A stretch of 64,000 nt of DNA from Heyndrickxia shackletonii (GTDB lineage: Bacteria; Bacillota; Bacilli; Bacillales; Bacillaceae_C). This document shows, piece by piece, positions 17,732 to 25,764 of the stretch. The first letter of the stretch is position 1. Every line of letters starts with the position of its first letter. The notes under the pieces are model-generated. The model searched no databases, was not told the DNA's origin, and worked only from the letters and a program-made list of their open reading frames with translations. Both the position numbers and the translations under genes were made by a program. The stretch lies in assembly GCF_001420715.1 (NCBI RefSeq), contig NZ_LJJC01000004.1, positions 3,432,783 to 3,496,782 of the forward strand, given 5' to 3'.

Positions 17732-18454
17732 ATGACACAAGCAAGAGGTACTATTAAAGAACTTACGTTTGAAAGTAAAGAATTAGGGGAAAGCTTAACT
17801 ATCCTTATTTATCTCCCTGCTACCTTTTCGCCATTATATAAATATCATCTATTAATTGCCCAAGATGGGAAGGATTATTTTCAGCTTGGAAGAATTGCCA
17901 GAGTTGCAGATGAGCTATTGGAGAACCATGAGATAGAAAACCTGATAATAGTAGGGATTCCTTATCAAAATGTACATGATCGCCGTAAGAAATACCATCC
18001 GGATGGAGAACAAAATCAAGCTTACATACGTTTTCTTGCTCATGAACTTGTACCTTATTTAGATAAAGAATTTCCAACTTTTCATATGGGAATGGGAAGA
18101 GTGCTAATAGGCGATTCATTAGCTGCGACTGTATCTCTTTTAACGGCGGCGAAATACCCTAATATTTTCGGAAAGGTTATTTTACAATCCCCTATGGTGG
18201 ATGAAAAAGTGCTAGAGACAGTGGAACAACACCCTGATCCATCCTTACTTTCTGTCTATCATATAATTGGAAAAGGCGAAACAAAAGTAAAAACGACAAA
18301 TGGGCAAGTTCAGGATTTTCTTACTCCAAACCGAAAACTACACCAATTGTTTAAGGAAAAGAAATTTTCGGTTTTTTATGAGGAATTTGATGGGGAACAT
18401 ACCTGGAAATATTGGCAACCGGATTTAAAGAGAGCTTTGAAATACATGTTTTAA
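17732..18454 (+). CDS. yjcH: Esterase-like alpha/beta hydrolase YjcH
   Basis: A 240-residue member of the putative esterase (esterase D / enterochelin esterase-like) family. YLPATFSPLYKYHLLIAQDG starts the fold, the nucleophile elbow is GDSLAA near residue 128 (G-x-S-x-A), a catalytic Asp is likely in the 170-190 region and the His is in DGEHTWKYW near residue 225. It is a soluble cytoplasmic enzyme; its substrate is not known. It leads a yjcH-yjcG-yjcF run as in B. subtilis, with GGAGG before its ATG. Confidence 0.85.
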   Translation: MTQARGTIKELTFESKELGESLTILIYLPATFSPLYKYHLLIAQDGKDYFQLGRIARVADELLENHEIENLIIVGIPYQNVHDRRKKYHPDGEQNQAYIRFLAHELVPYLDKEFPTFHMGMGRVLIGDSLAATVSLLTAAKYPNIFGKVILQSPMVDEKVLETVEQHPDPSLLSVYHIIGKGETKVKTTNGQVQDFLTPNRKLHQLFKEKKFSVFYEEFDGEHTWKYWQPDLKRALKYMF

Positions 18455-18542
18455 TCTTTGTGTGCCTATTTGGCTATATAAAAAATTTAGAAAATTTGTT
18501 ATAATAGTATTATGTTCGTAAAGAATAAGGAGGTTGAAACTA

Positions 18543-19055
18543 ATGAAATATGGAATAGTTATGTTCCCATCTAAAAAACTACAAGATCTCGCCAATTCTT
18601 ACAGAATGCGTTACGATCCTCACTATGCTCTTATTCCTCCACACTTAACACTGAAAGCCGCTTTTGAATTATCTGATGGAGAAATTGCAACTTACTCTGA
18701 AAAACTAAATCAGATTGCAAAAAATCACCGGCCCGTTCCATTAAAGATTTCTAAGGTAAGTTCCTTTCAACCAGTTAATAATACAATTTATTTCAAAGTG
18801 GAGCCTACATCTGAATTACAGAATTTACAAAAGAATTTAGAAGAATTATTACCTGACGCAGTATCGGAATATGCGTTTGTTCCACATATTACGATTGGAC
18901 AAAAGCTATCCAGTGATGAACATTCCGATATTTATGGTCAATTAAGAATGCTTGGTATAGACCATGAAGAAGTTATCGATCGCTTTCACCTTTTATATCA
19001 ACTTGATAATGGTTCTTGGACCGTATATGAAACATATCATTTAGGAAAGGAATAA
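18543..19055 (+). CDS. yjcG: 2H phosphoesterase / 2'-5' RNA ligase-like protein YjcG
   Basis: A 170-residue protein of the 2H phosphoesterase superfamily. The two signature motifs are HLTL (residues about 35-38) and HITI (about 118-121). The ATG at 18543 is chosen since AAGGAGG lies nine bases upstream; an in-frame TTG directly after that site is less likely. The family hydrolyses or forms 2',5'-type or cyclic phosphodiester bonds; the substrate of YjcG is not established. It ends six bases before yjcF and is probably co-transcribed with yjcH. Confidence 0.87.
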   Translation: MKYGIVMFPSKKLQDLANSYRMRYDPHYALIPPHLTLKAAFELSDGEIATYSEKLNQIAKNHRPVPLKISKVSSFQPVNNTIYFKVEPTSELQNLQKNLEELLPDAVSEYAFVPHITIGQKLSSDEHSDIYGQLRMLGIDHEEVIDRFHLLYQLDNGSWTVYETYHLGKE

Positions 19056-19060
19056 ATGAA

Positions 19061-19483
19061 GTGAACATCGTTAAAGTGACAACAGAGGATGAACTAAAGG
19101 ACGCATTTACGATTCGAAAAATTGTATTTATAGAGGAGCAACAGGTTCCCGAAGAAGAGGAAATTGATCAGTACGAGGATGCAGCAGATCATTTTGTATT
19201 ATATGACGATAATAAGCCGATAGGTGCTGGCCGCTTTAGAGTAGTAGATGGAAAAGGAAAAGTAGAGAGAATTTGTATTCTCTCTTCCTACAGAGGAAAA
19301 GGTGCGGGGAAAATCATTATGGAAGCTATCGAACAGCACGCTTCTGAACAGGGATTAACTAGATTAAAATTAAATGCTCAAACACATGCCATTCCATTTT
19401 ATGAAAAATTAAAATATGAAGTAGTATCCGATGAATTTCTTGATGCTGGAATTCCTCACAAAACAATGGAGAAATCATTGTAG
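19061..19483 (+). CDS. yjcF: GNAT acetyltransferase YjcF
   Basis: A 140-residue GNAT-fold protein from a GTG start at 19061. FTIRKIVFIEEQQVPEEEEID is typical of the YjcF/ElaA-like group, VERICILSSYRGKGAGKIIMEAIE holds the acetyl-CoA pyrophosphate-binding R-G-x-G-x-G/A loop near residues 78-90, and LNAQTHAIPFYEKLKYE is the usual end of the fold. The acceptor is unknown. It is the last gene of the yjcHGF set and is followed by a terminator. Confidence 0.87.
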   Translation: MNIVKVTTEDELKDAFTIRKIVFIEEQQVPEEEEIDQYEDAADHFVLYDDNKPIGAGRFRVVDGKGKVERICILSSYRGKGAGKIIMEAIEQHASEQGLTRLKLNAQTHAIPFYEKLKYEVVSDEFLDAGIPHKTMEKSL

Positions 19484-19484
19484 A

Positions 19485-19512
19485 AAATGCCTTTTTAGGC
19501 ATTTTTTTTATT
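19485..19512. terminator. Terminator after yjcF
   Basis: AAAATGCC and GGCATTTT form the stem, with a long T run on the plus strand and an A run that lets it work on the minus strand too, for the converging small gene. Confidence 0.85.
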
Positions 19513-19741
19513 TTAATACATTTATATGTTTTCCTTTTCCAGTTAATCTATAATATTGTTCAACAGAAACTATCATTTCGCTATAGATGTGGTTTTCCTT
19601 CTTTTCCGTAGCCATATAAGCAGTGTGCTTATATGGTTGAAATAGAAGGTTTGGCCGTTCGGATGGAAATAATTTCAATGGTTCCTTCTCTATTTTCCTT
19701 CCAGGCGGCGAATATTGCGTAATTGGCAAGATATAGCCCAA
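19508..19741 (-). CDS. Small conserved-looking hypothetical protein
   Basis: The frame GYILPITQYSPPGRK ... TGKGKHINVLK reads like a real protein (about 77 residues, basic, Tyr- and Pro-containing) and ends directly at a bidirectional terminator shared with yjcF. I place the start at a TTG (19739-19741) five bases after GATGAGGG. An upstream ATG at 19769-19771 has no ribosome site, and the longest frame would begin inside the spoVIF terminator. I do not recognise the family. It lies between spoVIF and yjcF, so a sporulation link is possible. Confidence 0.5.
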   Translation of the reverse strand: MGYILPITQYSPPGRKIEKEPLKLFPSERPNLLFQPYKHTAYMATEKKENHIYSEMIVSVEQYYRLTGKGKHINVLK

Positions 19742-19797
19742 TTTTTCCCTCATCCTTTTGAATAGATGCATATTAAAGTATATGTGATGGAAAAGAA

Positions 19798-19822
19798 AAA
19801 AAGACTTGCGACCTGGCAAGCC
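19798..19822 (-). terminator. Terminator after spoVIF
   Basis: On the minus strand CTTGC CAGGTC GCAAG is followed by TCTTTTTTT, 13 bases after the spoVIF stop. Confidence 0.75.
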
Positions 19823-19834
19823 CTTAGAAATAAA

Positions 19835-20098
19835 TTATTTCTTTTTAGGAGTATTCATCATTTTTGATAATGTGTTAAAATCTAAATTCTTTCCATCTTG
19901 TGTAATAGATTTTACCAATTTATCTTCTAATTCCTTTGGAACCTTCTTATTTGCAATTTCTGATACTCTATGAATAATACTTCGAACTGTTTTCTCATCC
20001 TTAAAATTGGCATTTTGCAAAGAGTTCGCCAATTCTAAGATTTCCTTCATATTTACGCCTGTTTTCTTTTCAATATTTTTAAATAAAGGATTATCCAT
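19835..20098 (-). CDS. spoVIF: Stage VI sporulation protein F
   Basis: An 87-residue protein starting MDNPLFKNIEKKTGVNMKEI and containing LANSLQNANFKDEKTVR, the hallmark of SpoVIF (YjcC). In B. subtilis it is made late in the mother cell under sigma-K, supports GerE activity and is needed for full coat assembly. The start follows GAAAGGGAGGGCGAG. A sequence matching a sigma-K promoter lies about 30 bases upstream of the start, in line with the known regulation, and a terminator follows. Confidence 0.93.
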   Translation of the reverse strand: MDNPLFKNIEKKTGVNMKEILELANSLQNANFKDEKTVRSIIHRVSEIANKKVPKELEDKLVKSITQDGKNLDFNTLSKMMNTPKKK

Positions 20099-20127
20099 AA
20101 ACGTCTCGCCCTCCCTTTCAACTACAT

Positions 20128-20155
20128 TATGTTATGTAAGAAATTCATAAATGGT
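20128..20155 (-). promoter_or_regulatory. Candidate sigma-K promoter of spoVIF
   Basis: On the minus strand AC (20154-20155), 17 bases, CATAACATA (20128-20136): a full match to AC-N16/17-CATAnnnTA. Confidence 0.65.
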
Positions 20156-20190
20156 GAAAGAAAAAGGCGGACAATATAGAAATGTGATAG

Positions 20191-20290
20191 GCCCTTGCTC
20201 ATCAGCGTACGGATTTCGCGCTCACCTCGAGATAAAGGGAAATAAGGTGAGGTAGTTATGGTAAGAGGAGACGGAGAAATCCGAGCTTGG
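20191..20290 (+). repeat. Dispersed intergenic repeat, copy A
   Basis: Shares the words CCTTGCTCATC, GCGTACGGATTTCG, GCTCACCTCGAGATAAAG and GACGGAG with copies near 36440-36620 and 41965-42128. This copy is shortened in the middle. Confidence 0.75.
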
Positions 20291-20325
20291 AGATCTTTGA
20301 AAGTGAAAAATTTATTTTCTACATA

Positions 20326-20363
20326 AAAGATGGAGCAAAACCACTATGTTTTACTCCATCTTT
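20326..20363 (-). terminator. Terminator after the YjcZ-type gene
   Basis: AAAGATGGAG and CTCCATCTTT arms extended by AAAAC/GTTTT; near-perfect and usable in both directions. Confidence 0.8.
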
Positions 20364-20377
20364 ATGAGGACCATTGT

Positions 20378-20515
20378 TTAGCAAAAACATGCTCCAACAA
20401 TAATTAACAATATGAACAGCACAACAATTAAAACAAAAGTGTTTCCGCAGCCATAACCGCCGCCGTATCCATATCCACAGCAGCCGCCGTATCCGTATCC
20501 TCCATAACCGAACAT
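20378..20515 (-). CDS. YjcZ-family sporulation protein
   Basis: A 45-residue protein starting [20 protein letters not shown], then a single hydrophobic segment ([19 protein letters not shown]) ending in Cys. A Gly/Tyr-rich head with one membrane helix is the signature of the YjcZ family of small sporulation proteins. GAGGTGAGG precedes the ATG and a sigma-K-like promoter lies about 35 bases upstream, so it is probably made late in the mother cell. Its exact role is unknown. Confidence 0.9.
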   Translation of the reverse strand: MFGYGGYGYGGCCGYGYGGGYGCGNTFVLIVVLFILLIIVGACFC

Positions 20516-20547
20516 ACAACCTCACCTCGCTTTTTTTCTACTCGTTA

Positions 20548-20575
20548 TAGAGTATGAAACGCGGGATAAATGTGT
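20548..20575 (-). promoter_or_regulatory. Candidate sigma-K promoter of the YjcZ-type gene
   Basis: On the minus strand AC (20574-20575), 17 bases, CATACTCTA (20548-20556). Confidence 0.6.
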
Positions 20576-20615
20576 ATGGGCTTTTGGGTTTTCCATTAAC
20601 AACAATTACATTTCT

Positions 20616-20972
20616 TTATCCTTTTGGCTTAAATAACAATGCCCCAATGAAGCCAAAGATAATTGCAGCAGAAATACCTGAGGAGGTTACTTCAAACATT
20701 CCTGTCAAAACACCGACCAGTCCATGCTTTCCTGCTTCATTCATAGCTCCTTGTACTAGTGAGTTTCCGAAGCTAGTGATTGGAATAGTGGCACCTGCAC
20801 CAGCAAAATCAATGAGTGGCTCATATAAGCCAAGACCTGCAAGTATCGCACCAATGGAAACAAGTAAGCTTAAAGTATGTGCTGGTGTTAATTTGGCGAC
20901 ATCGAATAATAATTGACCAATCACGCAAATAATACCGCCAATGACAAATGCCCAAAAAAACATTGCAAGCAT
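20616..20972 (-). CDS. spoVAE: Stage V sporulation protein AE
   Basis: A 118-residue SpoVAE(b)-type membrane protein with three to four helices and the family segment [21 protein letters not shown] in the middle. The ATG at 20970-20972 follows AAAGGGTG by six bases; a GTG three codons earlier is less likely. It acts in the spore inner membrane as part of the channel moving Ca-dipicolinate into the forespore and out during germination. It is the last gene of a lipoprotein-spoVAC-spoVAD-spoVAE operon. Confidence 0.92.
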   Translation of the reverse strand: MLAMFFWAFVIGGIICVIGQLLFDVAKLTPAHTLSLLVSIGAILAGLGLYEPLIDFAGAGATIPITSFGNSLVQGAMNEAGKHGLVGVLTGMFEVTSSGISAAIIFGFIGALLFKPKG

Positions 20973-20998
20973 AATGTTCACCCTTTCTTTTTGAATTC

Positions 20999-22018
20999 CT
21001 ATAAATATTCAATCGCAACCGCATGTGCAATACATGGAATAGTATCCTTTTGTTGAAAGGAAAGGGGTGAAAGTAACGCACCTGTTGCTACCACTAAAAT
21101 CCTTTTTAATTTTTCGCTCTTCATCTGGTTTAGAAGATGACCGTAAAGGACGGTAGCTGAACACCCCGGACCGCTCGCTCCTGATTGTACTGGCTGATCC
21201 TTTTTATAAATGAGTAACCCACAATCCTTAAATTGTTCTTCCTTAATTGGAATACCTTTTTGTTCAAAAAGCTCTAATGCGACATTTCTTCCAATGGTAG
21301 CTAAATCTCCCGTCACAATTAGATCATAATAAGATGGATCAATTTGAAGATCCTGGAGATGTCTCTCAATCGTATCCACTGCCGCAGGAGCCATTGCCCC
21401 GCCCATGTTAAAGGGATCAGATATTCCTAAATCAATTACTTTCCCAATAGTAGCAGATAAAATTCTTGGGTGCGGTTTTTCTGCAGCCTCATTTCCTGAA
21501 CCAATTAGCGCAAACCCTGCACCTGTAACTGTCCATTGAGCTGTAGGGGGTTTCTGTCCGCCATATTCTGTAGGATAACGAAATTGCTTTTCTGCAGAAG
21601 CATTATGACTGGATGCTCCAGTAATAATTTTATTTGCACCTTGATAATTAATAATAAAGGCGGATAAGGCTAACCCCTCCATCGAAGTAGCACATGCACT
21701 GAATAAGCCTAGATTAGGGATTTGATTCGTTCTTGCAGCAAAGCTTGATGGGGTTATTTGATTAATTAAATCACCGGTAATAAAAAATTGAACCTTCTCC
21801 TCTTTTATCCCTTCTTTTTTTAAAATAATATCTACAGCGTCTTCAATTAAGATTCGTTGCGCCTTTTCATAGGAATCCTGTCCCATCCATAGGTCTTCAT
21901 GAAATTTGTCAAAATCATTGGCAAGATTTCCGTTTTTTTCAAATGGCCCTCCTACTACACCTGTCGATAAAATGGCAGGTTTGCTATTAAAGACCCATGT
22001 TTGTGCACCATTTAACAT
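20999..22018 (-). CDS. spoVAD: Stage V sporulation protein AD
   Basis: A 339-residue SpoVAD with thiolase/ketoacyl-synthase-like fold: [28 protein letters not shown] near residues 90-125, [16 protein letters not shown] near 235 and [18 protein letters not shown] near 280. SpoVAD binds dipicolinic acid in the spore inner membrane complex. Its ATG overlaps the spoVAC stop by one base (TAATG) and GGGGGG sits before it, which shows translational coupling. Length is normal for the family. Confidence 0.95.
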   Translation of the reverse strand: MLNGAQTWVFNSKPAILSTGVVGGPFEKNGNLANDFDKFHEDLWMGQDSYEKAQRILIEDAVDIILKKEGIKEEKVQFFITGDLINQITPSSFAARTNQIPNLGLFSACATSMEGLALSAFIINYQGANKIITGASSHNASAEKQFRYPTEYGGQKPPTAQWTVTGAGFALIGSGNEAAEKPHPRILSATIGKVIDLGISDPFNMGGAMAPAAVDTIERHLQDLQIDPSYYDLIVTGDLATIGRNVALELFEQKGIPIKEEQFKDCGLLIYKKDQPVQSGASGPGCSATVLYGHLLNQMKSEKLKRILVVATGALLSPLSFQQKDTIPCIAHAVAIEYL

Positions 22019-22494
22019 TACAATCCCCCCCACATGGTAAGGACGGTTTTAACCAAGGCCACAATAAAAGCGGAAAAGACACCAAACAAAATAACAGACC
22101 CGGCTAATTTAAACATATTTCCCCCAACTCCAAGAACATACCCCTCTGTTCGATGTTCGATGGCAGAAGAGATGACGGCGTTGCCGAATCCTGTTACCGG
22201 CACTGCACTTCCGGCACCTGCAAATTGTCCCATTCGGTCATACACACCAAAGCCTGTTAACAGCATGGCAAGAAAAACCATCGTTGCAACGGTTGGATTT
22301 CCAGCAGTCTGCTCTGTAAAGTTGAAAAAGTAGATATAAAAATATGTAACAGCTTGTCCTACTAAACAAATAATCCCTCCAATAAAAAAGGCACGAATAC
22401 AATTTTTTAATACTGGTCTTTTCAGTTCATGTTTTTTTTGTAATTGATCATATTGAATTTGTTCTGGTGTTTTTGTTTTGTTTTTATTGGCCAT
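22018..22494 (-). CDS. spoVAC: Stage V sporulation protein AC
   Basis: A 158-residue membrane protein: charged N-terminus (MANKNKTKTPEQIQYDQL), then about four helices, with the family segment FAGAGSAVPVTGFGNAVISSA near residue 95. SpoVAC is the mechanosensitive-channel-like component for dipicolinate release. Two ATGs lie six bases apart; I take the second. It overlaps spoVAD by one base and starts about 16 bases after the lipoprotein gene. Confidence 0.94.
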   Translation of the reverse strand: MANKNKTKTPEQIQYDQLQKKHELKRPVLKNCIRAFFIGGIICLVGQAVTYFYIYFFNFTEQTAGNPTVATMVFLAMLLTGFGVYDRMGQFAGAGSAVPVTGFGNAVISSAIEHRTEGYVLGVGGNMFKLAGSVILFGVFSAFIVALVKTVLTMWGGL

Positions 22495-22509
22495 ATACAC
22501 TCACACTTT

Positions 22510-22983
22510 CTATGTTAATTCTTCTTTTAATTTTACGATGTCGTTAAATCTTTTTCTTGCATCCTTTTTGGAAATCTTTCCGGCTTTTAGTGCCTCCCTT
22601 AATCGGACAGCCTCCAGAAATATTTTATAATCGCTGGATACAACAAATTTTTCATTTGGATACTCTTTTTCTAATCGATCCGTTAATTTCTTTTCAATAC
22701 TTTTCATACGAAAACGATATAAATGTTTGACTTTATAGGCTACTAAGATTGTTTTATTTCCTTCGATTACAGCAACATCATAGATTTCTTTTATATTTGC
22801 TACTTCTTTTTTTACTTTGACTGGAAGTGTCTCATTGTTTTTATTGCTAAGCTTCACCGGAGTTGGCTGAGTAGTTTTAATTAAGGCCATGCTGCTTTTC
22901 TTATTATCGTTTTGATTACTGCAGCCAACTAATAACAACAGGACGGAAAAGATGATAAAAATGTGCTTGCATCCTTTGTTCAT
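22510..22983 (-). CDS. YhcN/YlaJ-family sporulation lipoprotein
   Basis: A 157-residue protein with a lipoprotein signal (hydrophobic core, LLLLVGC with lipidated Cys21). The C-terminal half, VKKEVANIKEIYDVAVIEGNKTILVAYK and then FRMKSIEKKLTDRLEKEYPNEKFVVSSDYKIF, is the YhcN/YlaJ domain of spore inner-membrane lipoproteins. It heads the spoVAC-spoVAD-spoVAE operon; such lipoproteins recur beside extra spoVA operons in bacilli. Forespore expression (sigma-G) is expected, but I could not define the promoter. Confidence 0.88.
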   Translation of the reverse strand: MNKGCKHIFIIFSVLLLLVGCSNQNDNKKSSMALIKTTQPTPVKLSNKNNETLPVKVKKEVANIKEIYDVAVIEGNKTILVAYKVKHLYRFRMKSIEKKLTDRLEKEYPNEKFVVSSDYKIFLEAVRLREALKAGKISKKDARKRFNDIVKLKEELT

Positions 22984-23203
22984 ACCGCATTCCTCTCCTA
23001 TAGAATCAATTGTCTAAAGATTATTTTTAGCAGAAATCAACATTTTATGAGAACGGACAGAGTGGAAAATATAGGAGGATCTTTTTAATCAAAACAATGC
23101 TTGAAGGATTGTGACTCTTTGCGAGTGGAGTTATGAATAACGGATGCGAATTGTCGCTTTAATGAATTCACTTAGGTTTCACTCACTCGTTTTTCTAAAA
23201 AAT

Positions 23204-23231
23204 AAAAAAACAGGCATATATTATTTGCCTG
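23204..23231 (-). terminator. Terminator after the small Cys/Lys-rich gene
   Basis: CAGGCA and TGCCTG arms around an AT-rich loop, then a run of seven T on the minus strand. Confidence 0.8.
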
Positions 23232-23232
23232 C

Positions 23233-23355
23233 TTACTTTACTTTTTTCTTTCCACAGCCACAGCCGCTCTTTTTTACTTTTTTTACAGTAGGCGTTGTAA
23301 TCAATGGTCTTGCATATGGGGGCATTGCTGGAGTTCTGATAATGGGTTTTCTCAT
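23233..23355 (-). CDS. 40-residue basic Gly/Cys peptide
   Basis: The peptide begins MRKPIIRTPAMPPYARPLI and ends SGCGCGKKKVK: basic, Pro-rich in front, with a Cys-Gly-Cys-Gly-Lys tail. The ATG is at 23353-23355; an in-frame TTG two codons earlier is nearer to GGAGAGG. A sigma-K-like promoter lies about 40 bases upstream and a strong terminator directly follows the stop, so it looks like a complete one-gene unit. I do not know a family. The resemblance to small coat or exosporium peptides is only general. Confidence 0.65.
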   Translation of the reverse strand: MRKPIIRTPAMPPYARPLITTPTVKKVKKSGCGCGKKKVK

Positions 23356-23398
23356 ATTCAACGGTCGTCATCCTCTCCTGTTGTTTTATACCATTAGC

Positions 23399-23426
23399 CA
23401 TTATATGAAGGAAAGAAACTTGTAGT
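23399..23426 (-). promoter_or_regulatory. Candidate sigma-K promoter of the small Cys/Lys-rich gene
   Basis: On the minus strand AC (23425-23426), 17 bases, CATATAATG (23399-23407): one mismatch to CATAnnnTA, same spacing as the other candidates. Confidence 0.5.
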
Positions 23427-23434
23427 TCGTATTG

Positions 23435-23788
23435 TCAATCCATGAATTTGGTTAGCACCGCTTCGAAAATTCCTGCAAGACCGGCGATTGCTAATAAAAT
23501 AATGAGAGGTTGTGCTATAGCAGGTACAATTAACCATAATATATATATAAAAGCGGAGCACCAAACTCCTGTACACCAATAGCAGCTTAATAATTCACCT
23601 ATCCATGATCTCAAACCACTTCCCTTTATTTTAATGTATGTAACCGTTGTACCATTCTCATCGGTTTCATCTACTTCTTCGTGAAACGGGCTTCGAATAA
23701 ATGCAGTAATTTTATCATATACAAGCAGGCGAGTGAGGCGGAAAGCTGCTAAGGAAAATAAAAACAATACAAGCCAAGAATTGATCAC
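23435..23788 (-). CDS. DUF1360 membrane protein (YngL-like)
   Basis: A 117-residue protein from a GTG start seven bases after GAGGGG. AAFRLTRLLVYDKITAFIRSPFHE at the front, GLRSWIGELLSCYWCTGVWCS near residue 65 and a hydrophobic C-terminus make it a DUF1360 member, like B. subtilis YngL, a group linked to sporulation. The C-x-x-C in YWCTGVWC is conserved. Biochemical role unknown. Confidence 0.85.
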   Translation of the reverse strand: MINSWLVLFLFSLAAFRLTRLLVYDKITAFIRSPFHEEVDETDENGTTVTYIKIKGSGLRSWIGELLSCYWCTGVWCSAFIYILWLIVPAIAQPLIILLAIAGLAGIFEAVLTKFMD

Positions 23789-24072
23789 GGTTTTTCCCCT
23801 CTTTTTTCATCATCTGCTTATATAAATATGCCGAATCCTTATTGATTAATGACTTTTTTGTTTAATAAATCCATCCTTCTTCGCATTAATGAAAGTAGAA
23901 ATGGAACAATATAAATAATGAATGCGCATACTATCTCTCCCTTAAAATTGAAAATGAACAAATTTCACAAGTAATTCGTTCGATATACTTTTCCCTTTTG
24001 CAAATAAGAGGTATAATGCAATGGGACATTATTTTAACTGTTTATAAAACTTAGTGTAAAGGAGAATAGGTT

Positions 24073-24501
24073 ATGGCAGAAGTAGTTGAAAATGCAAAAA
24101 CAAAAAACGTAACGGTAAGCCAGGAAAAATTAGATATTCTGGATCAATTATTAAAGCCGGAAGTTCAAGAATCATTGAACACATTAGTGGAGCAACTCCC
24201 AAAATTAACAGAAATGGTGAGTTTCCTTACAACATCATTTGATTTTGTGCAAAAAGTTGCTACAGATGAAATTTTAAAGAGCGATACGATTGGAGCAATT
24301 AAAGAAATTGCAGAACCAGTAAAAGACACAGCAAAAAGTGTTGCAGCTACTGTGATTGAAGCAAAAGACCGTGCAGAAGTTAGTAATGAAACTATCGGTC
24401 TATTTGGTTTGCTAAGAATGCTCAAAGATCCACAAGCACAAAAACTTTTCCGTTTTGTTGATGCTTATCTTAAAGTTACAGCAGAGAAATCCAATAACTA
24501 A
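24073..24501 (+). CDS. yjlC: DUF1641 protein YjlC
   Basis: A 142-residue soluble protein: a helical N-terminus, VEQLPKLTEMVSFLTTSFDFVQKVATDE in the middle and GLFGLLRMLKDPQAQKLFRFVDAYLK at the end, typical of DUF1641. It lies 35 bases before ndh, as in the B. subtilis yjlC-ndh operon, which is controlled by the NADH-sensing repressor Rex. A TATAAT -10 is at 24012-24017. Upstream, TTGTGAAATTTGTTCA on the minus strand near 23955-23970 is a partial Rex-like dyad (one half good). Function unknown. Confidence 0.87.
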   Translation: MAEVVENAKTKNVTVSQEKLDILDQLLKPEVQESLNTLVEQLPKLTEMVSFLTTSFDFVQKVATDEILKSDTIGAIKEIAEPVKDTAKSVAATVIEAKDRAEVSNETIGLFGLLRMLKDPQAQKLFRFVDAYLKVTAEKSNN

Positions 24502-24536
24502 TTTCTTATTTTATTACTAAGGACGGAGGAGAAACT

Positions 24537-25718
24537 ATGTCAAAGAAAATTGTCATTTTAGGCGCAGGTTATGGCGGCCTACTTACGGCATTGAATATTC
24601 GCAAGTATTTAAATAAAGATCAAGCACAAGTGACTGTTATTAATCAATATCCTACACATCAAATCATTACAGAACTACATCGTCTTGCTGCAGGGAGCGC
24701 TACTCAAGAAGCAGTTGCTCTGCCTCTAGATAAACTTTTCAAAGGAAAAGACATTGATCTTAAAATCGCAAAAGTAGAATCTTTTAATGTTGATAATAAA
24801 AAAGTAAAGCTATCTAATGGCGAACTATTAACTTATGATGCACTTGTTGTTGGACTAGGAAGTACAACGGCATACTTTGGTATTCCAGGATTAGAAGAAA
24901 ACAGCATGGTGTTAAAATCTGCAGCTGATGCTAATAAGATTAAAAGCCATATTGAGGGACGCCTTCAAGAATACGCAAAAACAAAAAATGAAGCAGACGC
25001 AACTATCCTTATTGGCGGAGGCGGTTTAACTGGGGTTGAACTAGTTGGTGAAATCGCAGATAAACTCCCAACACTTACAAGTAAGTATGGTATCGATCCA
25101 AAAGAAATTAAACTACTTCTAGTTGAAGCAGGTCCAAAAATTCTTCCAGTATTACCGGAAAATTTAATTGAACGCGCCACTAAGAGCCTTGAAGATCGCG
25201 GTGTTCAATTCTTAACTGGACTACCAGTAACGAACGTTGAAGGTAATACAATTGAACTTAAGGACGGACAAAAAATTGTATCCAATACATTCGTTTGGAC
25301 AGGTGGAGTTCAAGGAAATCCACTTGTAGGAGAATCCGGATTAGAGGTAAACCGTGGACGTGCTACCGTAAACGAATATCTGCAATCTACTTCCCACAAC
25401 GACGTATTTGTTGTAGGTGACAGCGCTGTTGTCTTCCCTGCAAATGGCGACCGTCCATACCCTCCAACAGCTCAAATTGCTTGGCAAATGGGAGAACAAA
25501 CAGGCTATAACTTATATGCTTATTTAGAAAACAAAGCAATGAAGACATTTACTCAAGTAAACTCGGGTACTTTAGCTAGCTTGGGACGCAAAGATGCTGT
25601 TGCTACAATCGGAGCAAACAATATACCTCTTAAAGGTATGCCAGCATCACTAATGAAAGAAGCAAGTAATATCCGTTACTTATCTCACATAAAAGCGTTA
25701 TTCAGCTTAGCGTATTAA
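24537..25718 (+). CDS. ndh: Type II NADH dehydrogenase
   Basis: A 393-residue NDH-2. FAD-binding GAGYGGLLTALNI lies at residues 8-20, the NADH-binding Rossmann GGGGLTGVELVGEIAD near 160-175, VWTGGVQG near 258 and VVGDSAVV near 297. It moves electrons from NADH to menaquinone without pumping protons and sits on the inner face of the membrane through its C-terminal helix. Likely co-transcribed with yjlC. RBS GGACGGAGG precedes the ATG. Confidence 0.95.
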   Translation: MSKKIVILGAGYGGLLTALNIRKYLNKDQAQVTVINQYPTHQIITELHRLAAGSATQEAVALPLDKLFKGKDIDLKIAKVESFNVDNKKVKLSNGELLTYDALVVGLGSTTAYFGIPGLEENSMVLKSAADANKIKSHIEGRLQEYAKTKNEADATILIGGGGLTGVELVGEIADKLPTLTSKYGIDPKEIKLLLVEAGPKILPVLPENLIERATKSLEDRGVQFLTGLPVTNVEGNTIELKDGQKIVSNTFVWTGGVQGNPLVGESGLEVNRGRATVNEYLQSTSHNDVFVVGDSAVVFPANGDRPYPPTAQIAWQMGEQTGYNLYAYLENKAMKTFTQVNSGTLASLGRKDAVATIGANNIPLKGMPASLMKEASNIRYLSHIKALFSLAY

Positions 25719-25727
25719 TAAAGAAAG

Positions 25728-25764
25728 AACCTCCATTTCAAATGTGAAATGGAGGTTTTTTTTT
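25728..25764. terminator. Bidirectional terminator between ndh and fabI
   Basis: AACCTCCATTTCA and TGAAATGGAGGTT form a near-perfect stem with T runs on both strands. Confidence 0.92.
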
